DNA of 64,000 nt from Acidimicrobiia bacterium (GCA_028284765.1 JANQRA010000018.1:124001-188000); one strand, 5' to 3'. Positions 1 through 8,320 are shown, counted from the stretch's first letter. Notes: generated by a model from the sequence alone, not told the origin. Translations and numbers: made by a program.

Positions 1-1266
1 TGCGGGTACAAATCATCCAAATGGATGGGGTTCTGTCCGCAATGTGGATCCGACGACCCGCTGACCGAACACGGTGCCTCCGTCTCTAAAAGTAGCCGCT
101 CCCTACGGCCCGTGACAATAAAAGAGGCCTCCTCGGAACAAACGGATCGGCTAGTCACCGGGTGGCACGAGGTGGACCGAGTGCTTGGCGGAGGGCTGGT
201 CCATGGCTCGGTTGTGTTGCTGGGTGGCGAACCGGGCGTGGGCAAGTCAACGCTTCTGCTTCAACTCGCTGGTGGCTTGGGTAGTCAAGGAGCGTCAGTC
301 GTGATGGCCAGTGCTGAGGAATCCGCCCAGCAAGTTGCGATGCGAGCGGAGCGCATTGGCGTCGGTTCAGGAGACGTCGTTCTGGTCTCGGACGACGATG
401 TAGACGCCATCGTTGCTGTCGTGGAGAAATCACGCCCGGCGGTGCTCGTTGTCGACTCGATTCAGACAGTTGGCGTGCCGGAGATCAGTTCAGCACCCGG
501 TGGCGTCGCCCAGGTGCGTGAGAGCGCCGCTCGACTCATTCGACTCGCCAAAACGTCAGGTGTTGTGGTCGTCTTGGTCGGTCACGTGACCAAAGAAGGG
601 GGCCTTGCAGGACCCAAGATTCTCGAGCACATGGTCGATGTGGTGCTCTATCTCGAAGGTGATCCCGACCGTGGCTTCCGGGTGCTGAGGAGCAACAAGA
701 ACCGGTTTGGCGGCACCAACGTCTCCGGAATGTTCGACATGCAGAGCGAGGGACTGATCGAGGTCGAGGACCCATCGAAGGTGTTCCTGGACGGTTGGGA
801 GACGGACGTTCCGGGAACAGTTGTGTATCCGGCAGTGGAGGGTCGGCGGTCGATTCTCGTTGAGATACAGGCCCTGGTCGCACCAACCAACAATCCTCAA
901 CCACGCCGATCGGTCCGTGGGCTGGACCAAGCGCGGGTCAACCAGGTGATAGCCGTTCTCGACCGTCACGCCCGCGTGAAACTCTACGACCGCGACGTCT
1001 ACGTGAATGTCGTCGGTGGGTGGAGGCTCGACGAACCGGGTTGCGACCTACCAGTGGCGCTGGCTCTGGCATCCTCAGCCACCGACACACCGCTCGGTCG
1101 GCTCGCTGCGTTCGGTGAGGTCGGTTTGGCGGGGGAGGTACGTGCGGTCCCATTTGAAGCGAGGCGTCGTGACGAGCTGCAACGCATGGGTCTCGACCGG
1201 CTTCTGGCTCCTGGCAGCGGTGAGCCGATGAGACTCGCCGACGCCCTGGGAAGGGCTGGTCTGTAG
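1..1266 (+). CDS. radA: DNA repair protein RadA, 5' end cut by window
   Basis: RadA is a RecA-like ATPase that processes recombination intermediates and branch migration in the cytoplasm. The frame is open to base 1 and starts inside the N-terminal zinc finger: the first codon is a Cys followed by Gly-Tyr-Lys, and CPQC (about nt 37-48) is the second half of the C4 finger, so the true start lies upstream. Walker A GGEPGVGKS is at about nt 220-255, the RadA-specific KNRFG motif at about nt 697-711, and the C-terminal Lon-like domain (GGWRLDEPGCDLPVALA) follows. disA starts 22 nt downstream, the usual partner order. Identification is certain; only the first residues are missing. Confidence 0.97.
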   Translation, partial: CGYKSSKWMGFCPQCGSDDPLTEHGASVSKSSRSLRPVTIKEASSEQTDRLVTGWHEVDRVLGGGLVHGSVVLLGGEPGVGKSTLLLQLAGGLGSQGASVVMASAEESAQQVAMRAERIGVGSGDVVLVSDDDVDAIVAVVEKSRPAVLVVDSIQTVGVPEISSAPGGVAQVRESAARLIRLAKTSGVVVVLVGHVTKEGGLAGPKILEHMVDVVLYLEGDPDRGFRVLRSNKNRFGGTNVSGMFDMQSEGLIEVEDPSKVFLDGWETDVPGTVVYPAVEGRRSILVEIQALVAPTNNPQPRRSVRGLDQARVNQVIAVLDRHARVKLYDRDVYVNVVGGWRLDEPGCDLPVALALASSATDTPLGRLAAFGEVGLAGEVRAVPFEARRRDELQRMGLDRLLAPGSGEPMRLADALGRAGL

Positions 1267-1288
1267 CTGATGGTGATAGCCTGACCCC

Positions 1289-2350
1289 GTGGGTGGTCCA
1301 TCGATATATGAGACCCTCGAGCGCCTAGCTCCGGGTACCTCTCTCAGAACGGCATTGGAACGAGTCATCCAGCAGGGTAAGGGTGGTCTTGTCGTGCTCG
1401 GGTCGAACCCAAAGGTGGCAGCAGCGAGCTCAGGCGGGTTCAAGCTGGTCAATTCTCCCTTCACGCCGGCGCGACTTTCCGAGCTGTCGAAGATGGACGG
1501 TGGAATCATCCTCGACGACACCTGGAACAACATCCTGGAGGCCAACGTCCACTTCATCCCTGACGGGACGATCGCAACGGACGAGACCGGGGCGAGGCAT
1601 CGAACCGCCGAGCGACTTGCGGTGGAGACAGGGACCCCGGTGGTGGCGGTGAGCGAGGGTCGTCGGGTCGCAACGCTCTTTTATGGCGATCACAAGATCG
1701 AACTGGTCTCACCGACCGAGGTGTCAGCCCATATCAATCAGGAGTTGCAGTCCCTGGAGCGTCTCCGGAGTCGGCTCGATGAAGCCGAAAACCGGCTCGG
1801 TCGTCTCGAAGTGACCGGACTTGTCAGCTACCGGGCTGTGGTCACGGTGCTGCAGCGGGCCGAGCTTGCTCTTCGTCTCGGCAAGGTGATCCGGGGCCGA
1901 ACTCGCACCTTGGGCGAGGAGGGACTGATCGCAGGGCTGCAGTTGAATGACCTTCTGACTGGTGTCGAGGAGTTGGAACGGCTCGTACTCAGCGACTACT
2001 TGAAGCCTTTGCGATCGAACTCGGTCGACAAGGCGATGAGGGCTCTTTCGGACCTCACGGCCACCGAAGTCGACGACGCACCCCGGGTGGCCAAAGAGCT
2101 TGGATTCTCTGACCTCGATGACGAGGCTGACGGCCGGGGTCACCGACTCCTCTCACACGTCGCCAGGCTTCCCGAGAGCGTTCGTGAGGACATCGTCAGG
2201 CATTTCGGCTCGGTGACGAAGCTTCTCGCTGCCTCAGAAGTACAGCTGACAAGGGTTGAAGGTGTCGGCGGTACGAGGGCTGAGCAGCTTCGAGGGTTCT
2301 TCAGACGACTCGAGCTGGCAGCCCACGAGTGGGAGCCAGTGCTCGATTGA
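1289..2350 (+). CDS. disA: Diadenylate cyclase DisA (c-di-AMP synthase, DNA-scanning)
   Basis: DisA makes c-di-AMP from two ATP and scans DNA for branched structures. The 353 aa length is normal. The N-terminal DAC domain carries GARHRTAER (RHR motif, about residues 97-105); the usual DGA motif reads MDGG here, Ala replaced by Gly. A helical linker follows, and the C-terminal helix-hairpin-helix (VEGVGGTRAEQL) binds DNA. The start is GTG at 1289, just after radA, because the sequence from GGPSIYETLERLAPG matches the family N-terminus. The pair radA-disA is known to be functionally linked, RadA restraining DisA in other bacteria. Confidence 0.96.
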   Translation: MGGPSIYETLERLAPGTSLRTALERVIQQGKGGLVVLGSNPKVAAASSGGFKLVNSPFTPARLSELSKMDGGIILDDTWNNILEANVHFIPDGTIATDETGARHRTAERLAVETGTPVVAVSEGRRVATLFYGDHKIELVSPTEVSAHINQELQSLERLRSRLDEAENRLGRLEVTGLVSYRAVVTVLQRAELALRLGKVIRGRTRTLGEEGLIAGLQLNDLLTGVEELERLVLSDYLKPLRSNSVDKAMRALSDLTATEVDDAPRVAKELGFSDLDDEADGRGHRLLSHVARLPESVREDIVRHFGSVTKLLAASEVQLTRVEGVGGTRAEQLRGFFRRLELAAHEWEPVLD

Positions 2351-2381
2351 TCGAGCGGAGCTGTACACTCCGTCACCGTCT

Positions 2382-2894
2382 ATGGCTCAAGCTGCTTCCA
2401 AATACTCGGTAGGGGACAAGGTGGTGCACCCACAGCACGGTGCGGCCACCATAAAGAAGAAGGTTAAGAAGACCTTCGACGGTTCACGCACCGACTACTT
2501 CATTCTCGAGATCGCAACTGAACAACTGACTGTGATGGTCCCATTGGAGAAGGCCGAGGATCTGATCCGACCGGTCATCTCCAAGACAAAATCACGTGAG
2601 GTGCTTCGATCACTCAAAGGCGAGCCCGAAGAGGCAGGGTCCAACTGGTCGCGTTGGTACAAGGTGCTCAACGAGAAGATGGTCTCAGGTGACATATTCC
2701 AGGTCGCAGAAGTCGTCCGCGATCTCTCTTTTGCCCAGCAGACGAAGGGCATCAGCCCGGCACTGAAGAGGATGCTCTCGAAGGCTCGACTCACTCTCAG
2801 CTCGGAGCTCGCGTTCAGTCTCGAAGTCGACGACGAAGAGGCTGTGAAGAAGCTCGATCGGGCGCTGCCCAAGTTCGAACCGCCTGAAGAATGA
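2382..2894 (+). CDS. carD: CarD family transcription regulator
   Basis: CarD binds the RNA polymerase beta subunit and stabilises open complexes, mainly at rRNA and housekeeping promoters. The 170 aa protein begins MAQAASKYSVGDKVVHPQHG, a typical CarD/TRCF RNAP-interacting Tudor-like domain (residues 8-65), followed by a helical DNA-binding domain ending in the acidic LPKFEPPEE. The frame extends upstream to 2256 inside disA, but ATG 2382 gives the family N-terminus. The stop overlaps the ispF start by 4 nt (ATGA), so the two are translationally coupled. Confidence 0.95.
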   Translation: MAQAASKYSVGDKVVHPQHGAATIKKKVKKTFDGSRTDYFILEIATEQLTVMVPLEKAEDLIRPVISKTKSREVLRSLKGEPEEAGSNWSRWYKVLNEKMVSGDIFQVAEVVRDLSFAQQTKGISPALKRMLSKARLTLSSELAFSLEVDDEEAVKKLDRALPKFEPPEE

Positions 2895-3382
2895 CCTCTC
2901 CTGGTCAGAGAGTCGGCTGGGGCTTCGATGCCCACCGGCTGAACGACCAGCCACCCACCAATCTGGGGGGCGTCGTGGTGTCAGACACAGTTGGTGTCGA
3001 CGCGACGTCCGACGGCGATGTTCTAGCCCACGCTCTGACCGACGCCATCCTCGGAGCCTGCGCTTTGGGAGACATAGGACAGCACTTCCCGTCTAACGAT
3101 CCCAGGTCCGAAGGAGCCGACTCCATGGATCTCCTCAGATCTGCCGTCAGCATGGCTAGAGGAGCTGGATTCCGCCCTCAACACTGCGATCTGACGGTTG
3201 TGGTCCAGGACATCAGAGTCTCGCCGCACCGCACTCAGATCGCCGACGAAGTTGCTGCTGCACTGTCGGTCCCTCCATCCGATGTCTCAGTCAAAGCGAC
3301 CACAACCGACGGCCTCGGCTTCATCGGTGAGGGCGACGGCATCGCTTGCGTCGCTGTGGTCACCGTGGCCCCCCTCACTTAA
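2891..3382 (+). CDS. ispF: 2-C-methyl-D-erythritol 2,4-cyclodiphosphate synthase
   Basis: IspF converts CDP-methylerythritol phosphate into MEcPP in the MEP isoprenoid pathway. The length of 163 aa is normal for this trimeric enzyme. Seen motifs are GFDAHR near the N-terminus (Asp and His bind the catalytic metal), SDGDVLAHALTDAILG, GDIGQHFP, and KATTTDGLGFIGEGDGIA at the C-terminus. It overlaps carD by 4 nt. In many actinobacteria ispD sits between carD and ispF; it is not here, so the CMP-transfer step must be encoded elsewhere. cysS follows after 6 nt. Confidence 0.96.
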   Translation: MTSPGQRVGWGFDAHRLNDQPPTNLGGVVVSDTVGVDATSDGDVLAHALTDAILGACALGDIGQHFPSNDPRSEGADSMDLLRSAVSMARGAGFRPQHCDLTVVVQDIRVSPHRTQIADEVAAALSVPPSDVSVKATTTDGLGFIGEGDGIACVAVVTVAPLT

Positions 3383-3388
3383 CATCAA

Positions 3389-4747
3389 GTGATGATCAGG
3401 GTCCGAAGCACACTGCACCGCGACGTCGTTGACTTCGTCCCCCGGGACGAGGGCAAGGTCGGCATTTACGTTTGCGGGCCAACAGTCCAATCGGAGCCCC
3501 ACGTCGGACATGGCCGGTATGCCGTTTCTTTCGACGTGATCCGTCGCTACCTGACATGGCGCGGCTTTGACGTCACCTATGTCTCGAACATCACGGATGT
3601 CGAGGACAAGATCATCGCCGCAGCCGCCGAGACCGGTGAGGACATGGATGTCCTCGCCGAGCGAATGGCAGTCAGATTCAAAGCAGCTTTCGCTGCGCTG
3701 GGGGTGCTTGAACCTGATGTCGAACCGAAGGCCACCGAGCACATCCCGGAGATGCACGACATCATTCGGAAACTGATCGACCGAGGTCTGGCTTACGAGC
3801 GAGGTGGCGACGTCTACTTCTCGGTGCGGACATTGGAGTCCTACGGGAAACTCTCCGGCCGGAAGCCAGATGAGCTGAGGTCCGGACACCGAATCGAGGT
3901 GGACGAGTCGAAGGAAGACCCTTTGGACTTCGCACTGTGGAAGGCGGCCAAGCCTGGCGAGCCGACGTGGGATTCCCCGTGGGGGGCGGGTCGTCCTGGT
4001 TGGCACATCGAGTGCTCCGCAATGGCGGAGAAGTACCTGGGCATGGGTTTCGACATTCACGGCGGCGGGCTCGACCTGGTGTTTCCCCATCACGAGAATG
4101 AGCTGTCGCAGAGCGAGGGCGCAACAGGCGAGGTGTTTGCCCGCTATTGGCTGCACAACGGGATGGTCAACCTCGACGGCGAGAAGATGTCGAAGTCGAC
4201 CGGAAAGCTGGTCGATCTCGAGTCAGCGATCGACCAATACGGGGGGAGGGCGTTGCGGATGCTCTACGCCCGTGCCCACTACCGCTCACCGATCGAGTAC
4301 TCGGACGATCTGATGCAGGATGTGGCCGAGTCACTGGACCGACTCGATCGATTCCGTGACCGCGCTAATGCTGGTGTCCCTGATCCCGACGCGGTCGCAA
4401 GCTTCAAGGAAGTCATGGACGATGACTTTGGTACGCCTCAAGCTGTGTCTCTGATGTTCGACCTGATCCGGGTAGGCAACCGGAAGATCGACTCGGGTGA
4501 TGATGCCTCCGGTGTGGCTGGCGCTGTGGAAGAGATTGTTGGTGTCCTCGGGCTCGATGACGCCGCCGACTTGGAGGTCTCTTCGGGAGGCTTGAGCGAT
4601 GACGAGATCGAGACGCTGATCTCGAGTCGGGCTGAGGCTCGAGATGCAAGGGACTTTGCAAGGGCGGATGCAATAAGAGATCAGCTGGCTGAGGCTGGGG
4701 TGACGATCGAAGACGGAGCCGATGGCACCCGCTGGCTACGGCAGTAG
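3389..4747 (+). CDS. cysS: Cysteinyl-tRNA synthetase
   Basis: Class I aminoacyl-tRNA synthetase charging tRNA-Cys. The 452 aa protein shows IYVCGPTV (zinc Cys), a HIGH-like PHVGHGR, WHIECSAMA and the HHENE zinc/substrate motif, and KMSKS (about nt 4186-4200), then the C-terminal anticodon-binding DALR region. Full length with the anticodon domain argues against the shorter mycothiol ligase MshC. Two ATG codons are adjacent at 3389 and 3392, either of which could start. The 3' end overlaps rlmB by 26 nt. Confidence 0.97.
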   Translation: MMIRVRSTLHRDVVDFVPRDEGKVGIYVCGPTVQSEPHVGHGRYAVSFDVIRRYLTWRGFDVTYVSNITDVEDKIIAAAAETGEDMDVLAERMAVRFKAAFAALGVLEPDVEPKATEHIPEMHDIIRKLIDRGLAYERGGDVYFSVRTLESYGKLSGRKPDELRSGHRIEVDESKEDPLDFALWKAAKPGEPTWDSPWGAGRPGWHIECSAMAEKYLGMGFDIHGGGLDLVFPHHENELSQSEGATGEVFARYWLHNGMVNLDGEKMSKSTGKLVDLESAIDQYGGRALRMLYARAHYRSPIEYSDDLMQDVAESLDRLDRFRDRANAGVPDPDAVASFKEVMDDDFGTPQAVSLMFDLIRVGNRKIDSGDDASGVAGAVEEIVGVLGLDDAADLEVSSGGLSDDEIETLISSRAEARDARDFARADAIRDQLAEAGVTIEDGADGTRWLRQ

Positions 4748-5438
4748 CGTCGAAGGCATCCACGCCGCGACCGCCGCCTACGAAGCGGGTCGGGTGGAGA
4801 AGTTGTTCATCGAAAGGCGGCGACGTGGTCGTCTTGGAGATGTGCTCGGCTCCGCTCCGGACAGCATCGTTTCCCTCGTCGACGACGTCCGTTCGATGGC
4901 GGAGACGACTGCCCCACAGGGTGTCGTTGCACGATGTCGTCCGATACCGCCTGTGACCCTTGATTCCCTTGCTGCAGAAGACGCCGCGGTGCTCGTCCTC
5001 GACCACATCGAGGATCCGCACAACGTTGGTGCCATCGCCCGAAGCGCTCTCGCGTCGGGCATGTCCGGGCTGGTCCTCTCCGATCGGAGGGCGGCCCCCT
5101 TGTCGGCTGCCACGTTCAAAGCCGCAGCCGGGGCTCTTGAGCGACTTCCCGTGGCGGTGGTCGGCTCGGTTCCCGAGGCTCTCAATCGGCTCAAGGCGAA
5201 TGATGTGTGGGTGGTCGGACTCGATGCTGGAGGCGACCAGTCGTTGTTCGGGATGGACCTGCTCACTGAGGCTGTCGCCGTGGTCATCGGCGCCGAAGGA
5301 AAAGGCCTTGCGGAGCTGACCCGGAAACGCTGTGATGTGGTCGCATCAATCCCGATGGCGTCGGGATTCGAGAGTCTCAATGCTTCGGTTTCCGCTGCGC
5401 TCGCCTCGTTTGAGATAATGAGGGTGCGTAGTGCGTGA
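4722..5438 (+). CDS. rlmB: 23S rRNA 2'-O-methyltransferase, RlmB/TrmH family
   Basis: SpoU/TrmH family methyltransferase, most likely modifying G2251 of 23S rRNA. The 238 aa protein has the substrate-binding N-terminal domain (SVEGIHAATAAYEAGRVEKL), motif 1 DHIEDPHNVGAIARSA, motif 2 VIGAEGKGL and motif 3 IPMASGFESLNASVSAA, which form the trefoil-knot SAM site. ATG 4722 lies inside the end of cysS and precedes the conserved start, giving a 26-nt overlap. The last codons run into a dispersed palindromic repeat (5431-5477). Confidence 0.94.
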   Translation: MAPAGYGSSVEGIHAATAAYEAGRVEKLFIERRRRGRLGDVLGSAPDSIVSLVDDVRSMAETTAPQGVVARCRPIPPVTLDSLAAEDAAVLVLDHIEDPHNVGAIARSALASGMSGLVLSDRRAAPLSAATFKAAAGALERLPVAVVGSVPEALNRLKANDVWVVGLDAGGDQSLFGMDLLTEAVAVVIGAEGKGLAELTRKRCDVVASIPMASGFESLNASVSAALASFEIMRVRSA

Positions 5439-5477
5439 GCAAATGAGCCGCTCAGAGCGGACAATCTGCGCACGCAC
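5431..5477. repeat. Dispersed palindrome family 1, copy A
   Basis: A 47-bp imperfect inverted repeat. The outer arms begin GTGCGTGAGCAAAT and end CTGCGCACGCAC, and the inner core is CCGCTC-A-GAGCGG, a perfect 6-bp dyad. It contains the rlmB stop codon and lies 59 bp before tRNA-Thr. Very similar elements occur at 21901-21947 and 48719-48766. Two further hairpins lie between it and the tRNA (around 5492-5515, and a perfect 8-bp stem 5519-5526/5530-5537). Confidence 0.85.
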
Positions 5478-5536
5478 GGATGCGAAGGCGGGAGTTTCGC
5501 CAAAGGCGAATACTCCAACCTGATGCGGAGCATCAG

Positions 5537-5612
5537 GCCGCGTTAGCTCAGTTGGTAGAGCAGCTGATTTGTAATCAGCAGGTCATCGGTTCGACTCCGG
5601 TACGCGGCTCCA
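5537..5612 (+). tRNA. tRNA-Thr (anticodon TGT)
   Basis: The cloverleaf is complete: acceptor GCCGCGT pairs with ACGCGGC, the D arm has AGCTCAGTTGGTAGAGC, the anticodon stem GCTGA/TCAGC flanks TTTGTAA with anticodon TGT, and the T arm is ATCGG-TTCGACT-CCGGT. The discriminator is T, as expected for threonine, and CCA is encoded. Confidence 0.97.
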
Positions 5613-5653
5613 CACTCAGGGTGTTGCCCTGGGTATAGACCGAGACCGCGACA

Positions 5654-6097
5654 GTGGGGTTGTTGATGGGTCGAGATTGGATCAATCGTTGGCTGATACC
5701 GGTTGGGCTTTCGGTCGTAGGTGTCGGGCTCTTGTGGTGGTCATCTGACCAGCTCGAGGTGGCCCGATTGGTCAGTGGTTCCACCTTTTCGTTCCCGATG
5801 TGGCGGATCCTCGGTTGGTTGGTGACCCTGGTCGCCGCCGGAGCAGTCTTTGGGTTTGCGGCACGGACGGCTAGCGGGAAGGAGTCCGGCCTGAGCGTCC
5901 AGACCTCGGTTCTCGTGGGCGCACTGCCGCTCTTCTTGGTGGTCTACTTCTGGACGTTCTTCGTGGTCGGGTGGCTGCCCACCATCGGTTGGCTTACTGA
6001 ATCGACGGTCACTGCCTGCTGCCTAACGGTGGGAGTCCTGGCAGGGGGCTTGCTTTCTGATGCCATTCGCAGGTTTCCCGCGGGCTCGAGCCGCTGA
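5654..6097 (+). CDS. Small four-helix membrane protein, unknown function
   Basis: I do not recognise a family. The 147 aa product has four hydrophobic segments: about residues 13-30 (IPVGLSVVGVGLLWW), 48-68, 80-105 (LVGALPLFLVVYFWTFFVV) and 118-138. Few charges lie between them, with Arg-rich ends (IRRFPAGSSR), suggesting an inner-membrane protein with cytoplasmic termini. The start may be GTG 5654 or, equally plausible, ATG 5666. It follows tRNA-Thr by 41 nt and converges on the DsrE-like gene, 40 nt away. Confidence 0.6.
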   Translation: MGLLMGRDWINRWLIPVGLSVVGVGLLWWSSDQLEVARLVSGSTFSFPMWRILGWLVTLVAAGAVFGFAARTASGKESGLSVQTSVLVGALPLFLVVYFWTFFVVGWLPTIGWLTESTVTACCLTVGVLAGGLLSDAIRRFPAGSSR

Positions 6098-6137
6098 ACT
6101 AGAGAGAGCGGCCTTCGCCCGCAGGAAATGCTGGCCT

Positions 6138-6542
6138 CTACAGGCTGATCACCTGGTCAGGCATGTTGCCGGACAGCGCGGTGTAGAGGTCCGGGAAGCA
6201 ACCCACAGTTGCGCCTTCGACCATGTCGACCGGCTCACACTCCGCAGCCTCGCTACGACCTTGTCCAGTAGCGGGATCACACCAACGCGGCTGACCTTTG
6301 GCAAGATTGCGCTCCAGGGCGCAGTTGTCACAGGCCATGATCAGCATGCCCTTCTCTTTGGCGACGGCGGCAAGCCGCTCACCAATCGGATCTCCCTTGC
6401 GCAGGGACCAGACGTTGTCGTCGAAGAAGAAGATCCCAACCACTTCGACGCCGTGGGTTCCGGCTTCGAGCTGGGGGAGGATCATCTGAGCGACCTTGTA
6501 GCTGGCGGCTCGAGGGGTATTGAGTACGTATGCGACCTTCAT
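6138..6542 (-). CDS. DsrE/SaoD-like sulfur-relay family protein
   Basis: A 134 aa cytoplasmic protein starting MKVAYVLNTPRAASYK, with the DsrE-fold pattern: N-terminal beta strand, FFDDNV, GDPIGERLA, then MACDNCALERNL with a CxxC pair and a C-terminal GCFPDLYTALSGNMPDQVI. These segments resemble DsrE-related proteins of the SaoD type known from sulfur/selenium gene clusters; no such cluster lies here, so the role is inferred only. The ATG at 6542 is preceded by AGGAAAGG, a good ribosome-binding site, and is preferred to the longer frame reaching 6644. Divergent from the DUF3263 gene. Confidence 0.7.
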   Translation of the reverse strand: MKVAYVLNTPRAASYKVAQMILPQLEAGTHGVEVVGIFFFDDNVWSLRKGDPIGERLAAVAKEKGMLIMACDNCALERNLAKGQPRWCDPATGQGRSEAAECEPVDMVEGATVGCFPDLYTALSGNMPDQVISL

Positions 6543-6660
6543 TGGTCCTTTCCTGGTTGATAGACGGCCGCCGAACATAGTCAGGTCGGGACCGGCCCCG
6601 GACAAAGCGGCTTGGGCCAAATCCGCGACTAAGGAGGTCCCCACTCATACGCTCTGGGCC

Positions 6661-6891
6661 GTGTTGAGCAGTGGGGACAAGGCCATCCTTGATTTCGAGC
6701 GTCATTCGTGGGTCGAATCGGGCCCGAAGGACCGTGCGATCGAGTGGGTTCTGGGTCTGAGTGCGACCGCTTTCTACGATCGGCTGAGGGAGCTGATCTC
6801 GGAGCCGGCCGCTTTGGCATACGACCCACTGACCGTTAAACGTGTCTCCGCACTCATCGATCGAACCGTTGAAACCGAGCTGGCTGGCTGA
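6661..6891 (+). CDS. DUF3263 family protein
   Basis: A 76 aa protein reading LDFERHSWVESGPKDRAIEW, then GLSATAFYDRLRELI and ALAYDPLTVKRV, the DUF3263 helix-turn-helix-like pattern. Family members (Rv0430 in M. tuberculosis) have no proven function. GTG 6661 fits the family N-terminus; the frame runs further upstream with a strong AAGGAGG at 6631, 23 nt before the GTG, so a slightly earlier non-canonical start cannot be excluded. The stop overlaps the next start (TGATG), the same pairing with a LytR_C protein as Rv0430-Rv0431. Confidence 0.85.
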   Translation: MLSSGDKAILDFERHSWVESGPKDRAIEWVLGLSATAFYDRLRELISEPAALAYDPLTVKRVSALIDRTVETELAG

Positions 6892-7439
6892 TGACCAACA
6901 AAGGACGACACGCTTCTCAAACTCCAGGGACGTTCTATCGCGACCTGGCGATCATGATCCTCGGGATCATCACGGTCGGTGCTGCCGTCTTCTTCCTGCT
7001 CTACATTTTCGCTGAGAGCCCGGCCACTGGCCCGACAACAACGGTGATCGCTGCCGAGTCGACAACGACCGAGGGCGATGCAACCACGTCCACGTCTGAG
7101 GGTGAGACCACAACCACATCCACCCAACCCACGTCCACCACCGTTCCGGTTCGCCCACCAGACCAGGTGTCTGTGATCGTGCTCAACTCAATGGGCCTCG
7201 ATGGTGCGGCGGGAAGGATGACTTCGCAGCTCACTGATGAGGGTTACGTGACCCTCACGCCTGGGAACTACTCACCGGAGCAGGACCCCTCGAGAATTTG
7301 GTATCGGGAGGGTTATGCGGCCGAGGCAAATGAGCTTCTCGCTTTCCTTCCAGACGCCACAGTCGAAGCCCTGCCAGACGAGGCAACAGGCGAAGGTGCT
7401 GATGTGGTGATGGTCCTGGGAACCGGATACGAGGAATGA
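6891..7439 (+). CDS. LytR_C domain envelope protein, VirR-like
   Basis: A 182 aa membrane-anchored protein: short basic N-terminus, one transmembrane helix (about residues 19-42, LAIMILGIITVGAAVFFLLYIF), a Thr/Ser-rich extracytoplasmic linker (43-85), and a C-terminal LytR_C domain (VSVIVLNSMGLDGAAGRM...VVMVLGTGY). The family includes Rv0431 (VirR), which affects cell-envelope integrity and vesicle release in mycobacteria. It overlaps the DUF3263 gene by 1 nt and the next gene by 4 nt, so all three are one coupled operon. Confidence 0.85.
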   Translation: MTNKGRHASQTPGTFYRDLAIMILGIITVGAAVFFLLYIFAESPATGPTTTVIAAESTTTEGDATTSTSEGETTTTSTQPTSTTVPVRPPDQVSVIVLNSMGLDGAAGRMTSQLTDEGYVTLTPGNYSPEQDPSRIWYREGYAAEANELLAFLPDATVEALPDEATGEGADVVMVLGTGYEE

Positions 7440-8299
7440 CATTGGGCACGGTCGGTTTCGGCCGTAGCTTTCCAAGAATCTGGATCGTCCCGATTGGGAT
7501 CCTGATACTTGCTTTTGGCCTCGCAGTTGTTGGGGTTCTCAGTCGATCCATCGCCGCCGACTTCCTGGCTTGGTGGCCGGTATGGATCTCGATTGCCATT
7601 GCTGCCGTTGTTCTGCGCCACAGATCCTTCGGCCGATTCCGAGCAGCGGGGTTGGTGCCTCTCGTCGCGACGGTGCTCACGCTCGCTTTTGTTTTTGGTC
7701 ACGTCGTTGGCTGGGAGATCATGCCTTCGGCGTCGCAGAAGCTCGTCGGCCCCACGGCAGATGGAACTGCCAGTGCGGCGTTCACCGCAACTCTTGATGG
7801 CGTTCTGGAAGTGACGGGTGACGACCAGGCGAACCTGTATGTGGTCACATCTGTACGGCGGGGCGGCAGTTTCGGGATCCCGCAAGCCAGCGAAGAGACT
7901 CAGGGGGAATCAACTGCCGTTGAACTCATCGAAGTCGCGGACCAAGGTATCTACACGTTCGCCGGTTGGGATATCTCTCTCGCGTCCGAGCCGACTTGGA
8001 CCGTGAGGCTCGAGGGGGCCTTGGACGCAGACTTGCGTTCGCTCACCCTCACCGGCGGTAGTTTTGGCGGTTCCGGCACGGTAAGGCTGGGGACGCCGGT
8101 TGGACAAACCACCATCAACGTTTCAGGCGATTTCGACCTGATCCTCGATGAAAGGACTCCGGCCTCAGTAACGGGGGTTGCCAGTGTTCCGGACACGTGG
8201 AGGTTGACGGACGGCGGAGCCGAGTCAGCATCAGGCGCTGATGGCGGTTGGAAAATCGTCGTAAACGAAGACGCAATCGTTCGGATATCGGAGCAGTAG
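7436..8299 (+). CDS. Membrane protein with C-terminal beta (toastrack-like) domain
   Basis: A 287 aa protein with three N-terminal hydrophobic helices (about residues 14-37, 42-60 and 68-90), then a soluble C-terminal half rich in beta-forming, Gly/Thr segments (DLRSLTLTGGSFGGSGTVRLG, VGQTTINVSGDFDLIL). This resembles LiaF/DUF4097-type toastrack domains fused to a membrane anchor, which in other bacteria sense envelope damage. The assignment is by pattern only. It overlaps the VirR-like gene by 4 nt, consistent with an envelope role. Confidence 0.6.
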   Translation: MTLGTVGFGRSFPRIWIVPIGILILAFGLAVVGVLSRSIAADFLAWWPVWISIAIAAVVLRHRSFGRFRAAGLVPLVATVLTLAFVFGHVVGWEIMPSASQKLVGPTADGTASAAFTATLDGVLEVTGDDQANLYVVTSVRRGGSFGIPQASEETQGESTAVELIEVADQGIYTFAGWDISLASEPTWTVRLEGALDADLRSLTLTGGSFGGSGTVRLGTPVGQTTINVSGDFDLILDERTPASVTGVASVPDTWRLTDGGAESASGADGGWKIVVNEDAIVRISEQ

Positions 8300-8320
8300 C
8301 TATCTCGATACAATCTCGCC

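Noticed and set aside
3287-4156. 289-codon antisense frame over ispF and cysS
   Set aside because: Shadow of two well recognised enzymes; composition (Leu, Val, His, Arg in GC-rich antisense) is typical of non-coding reverse frames.
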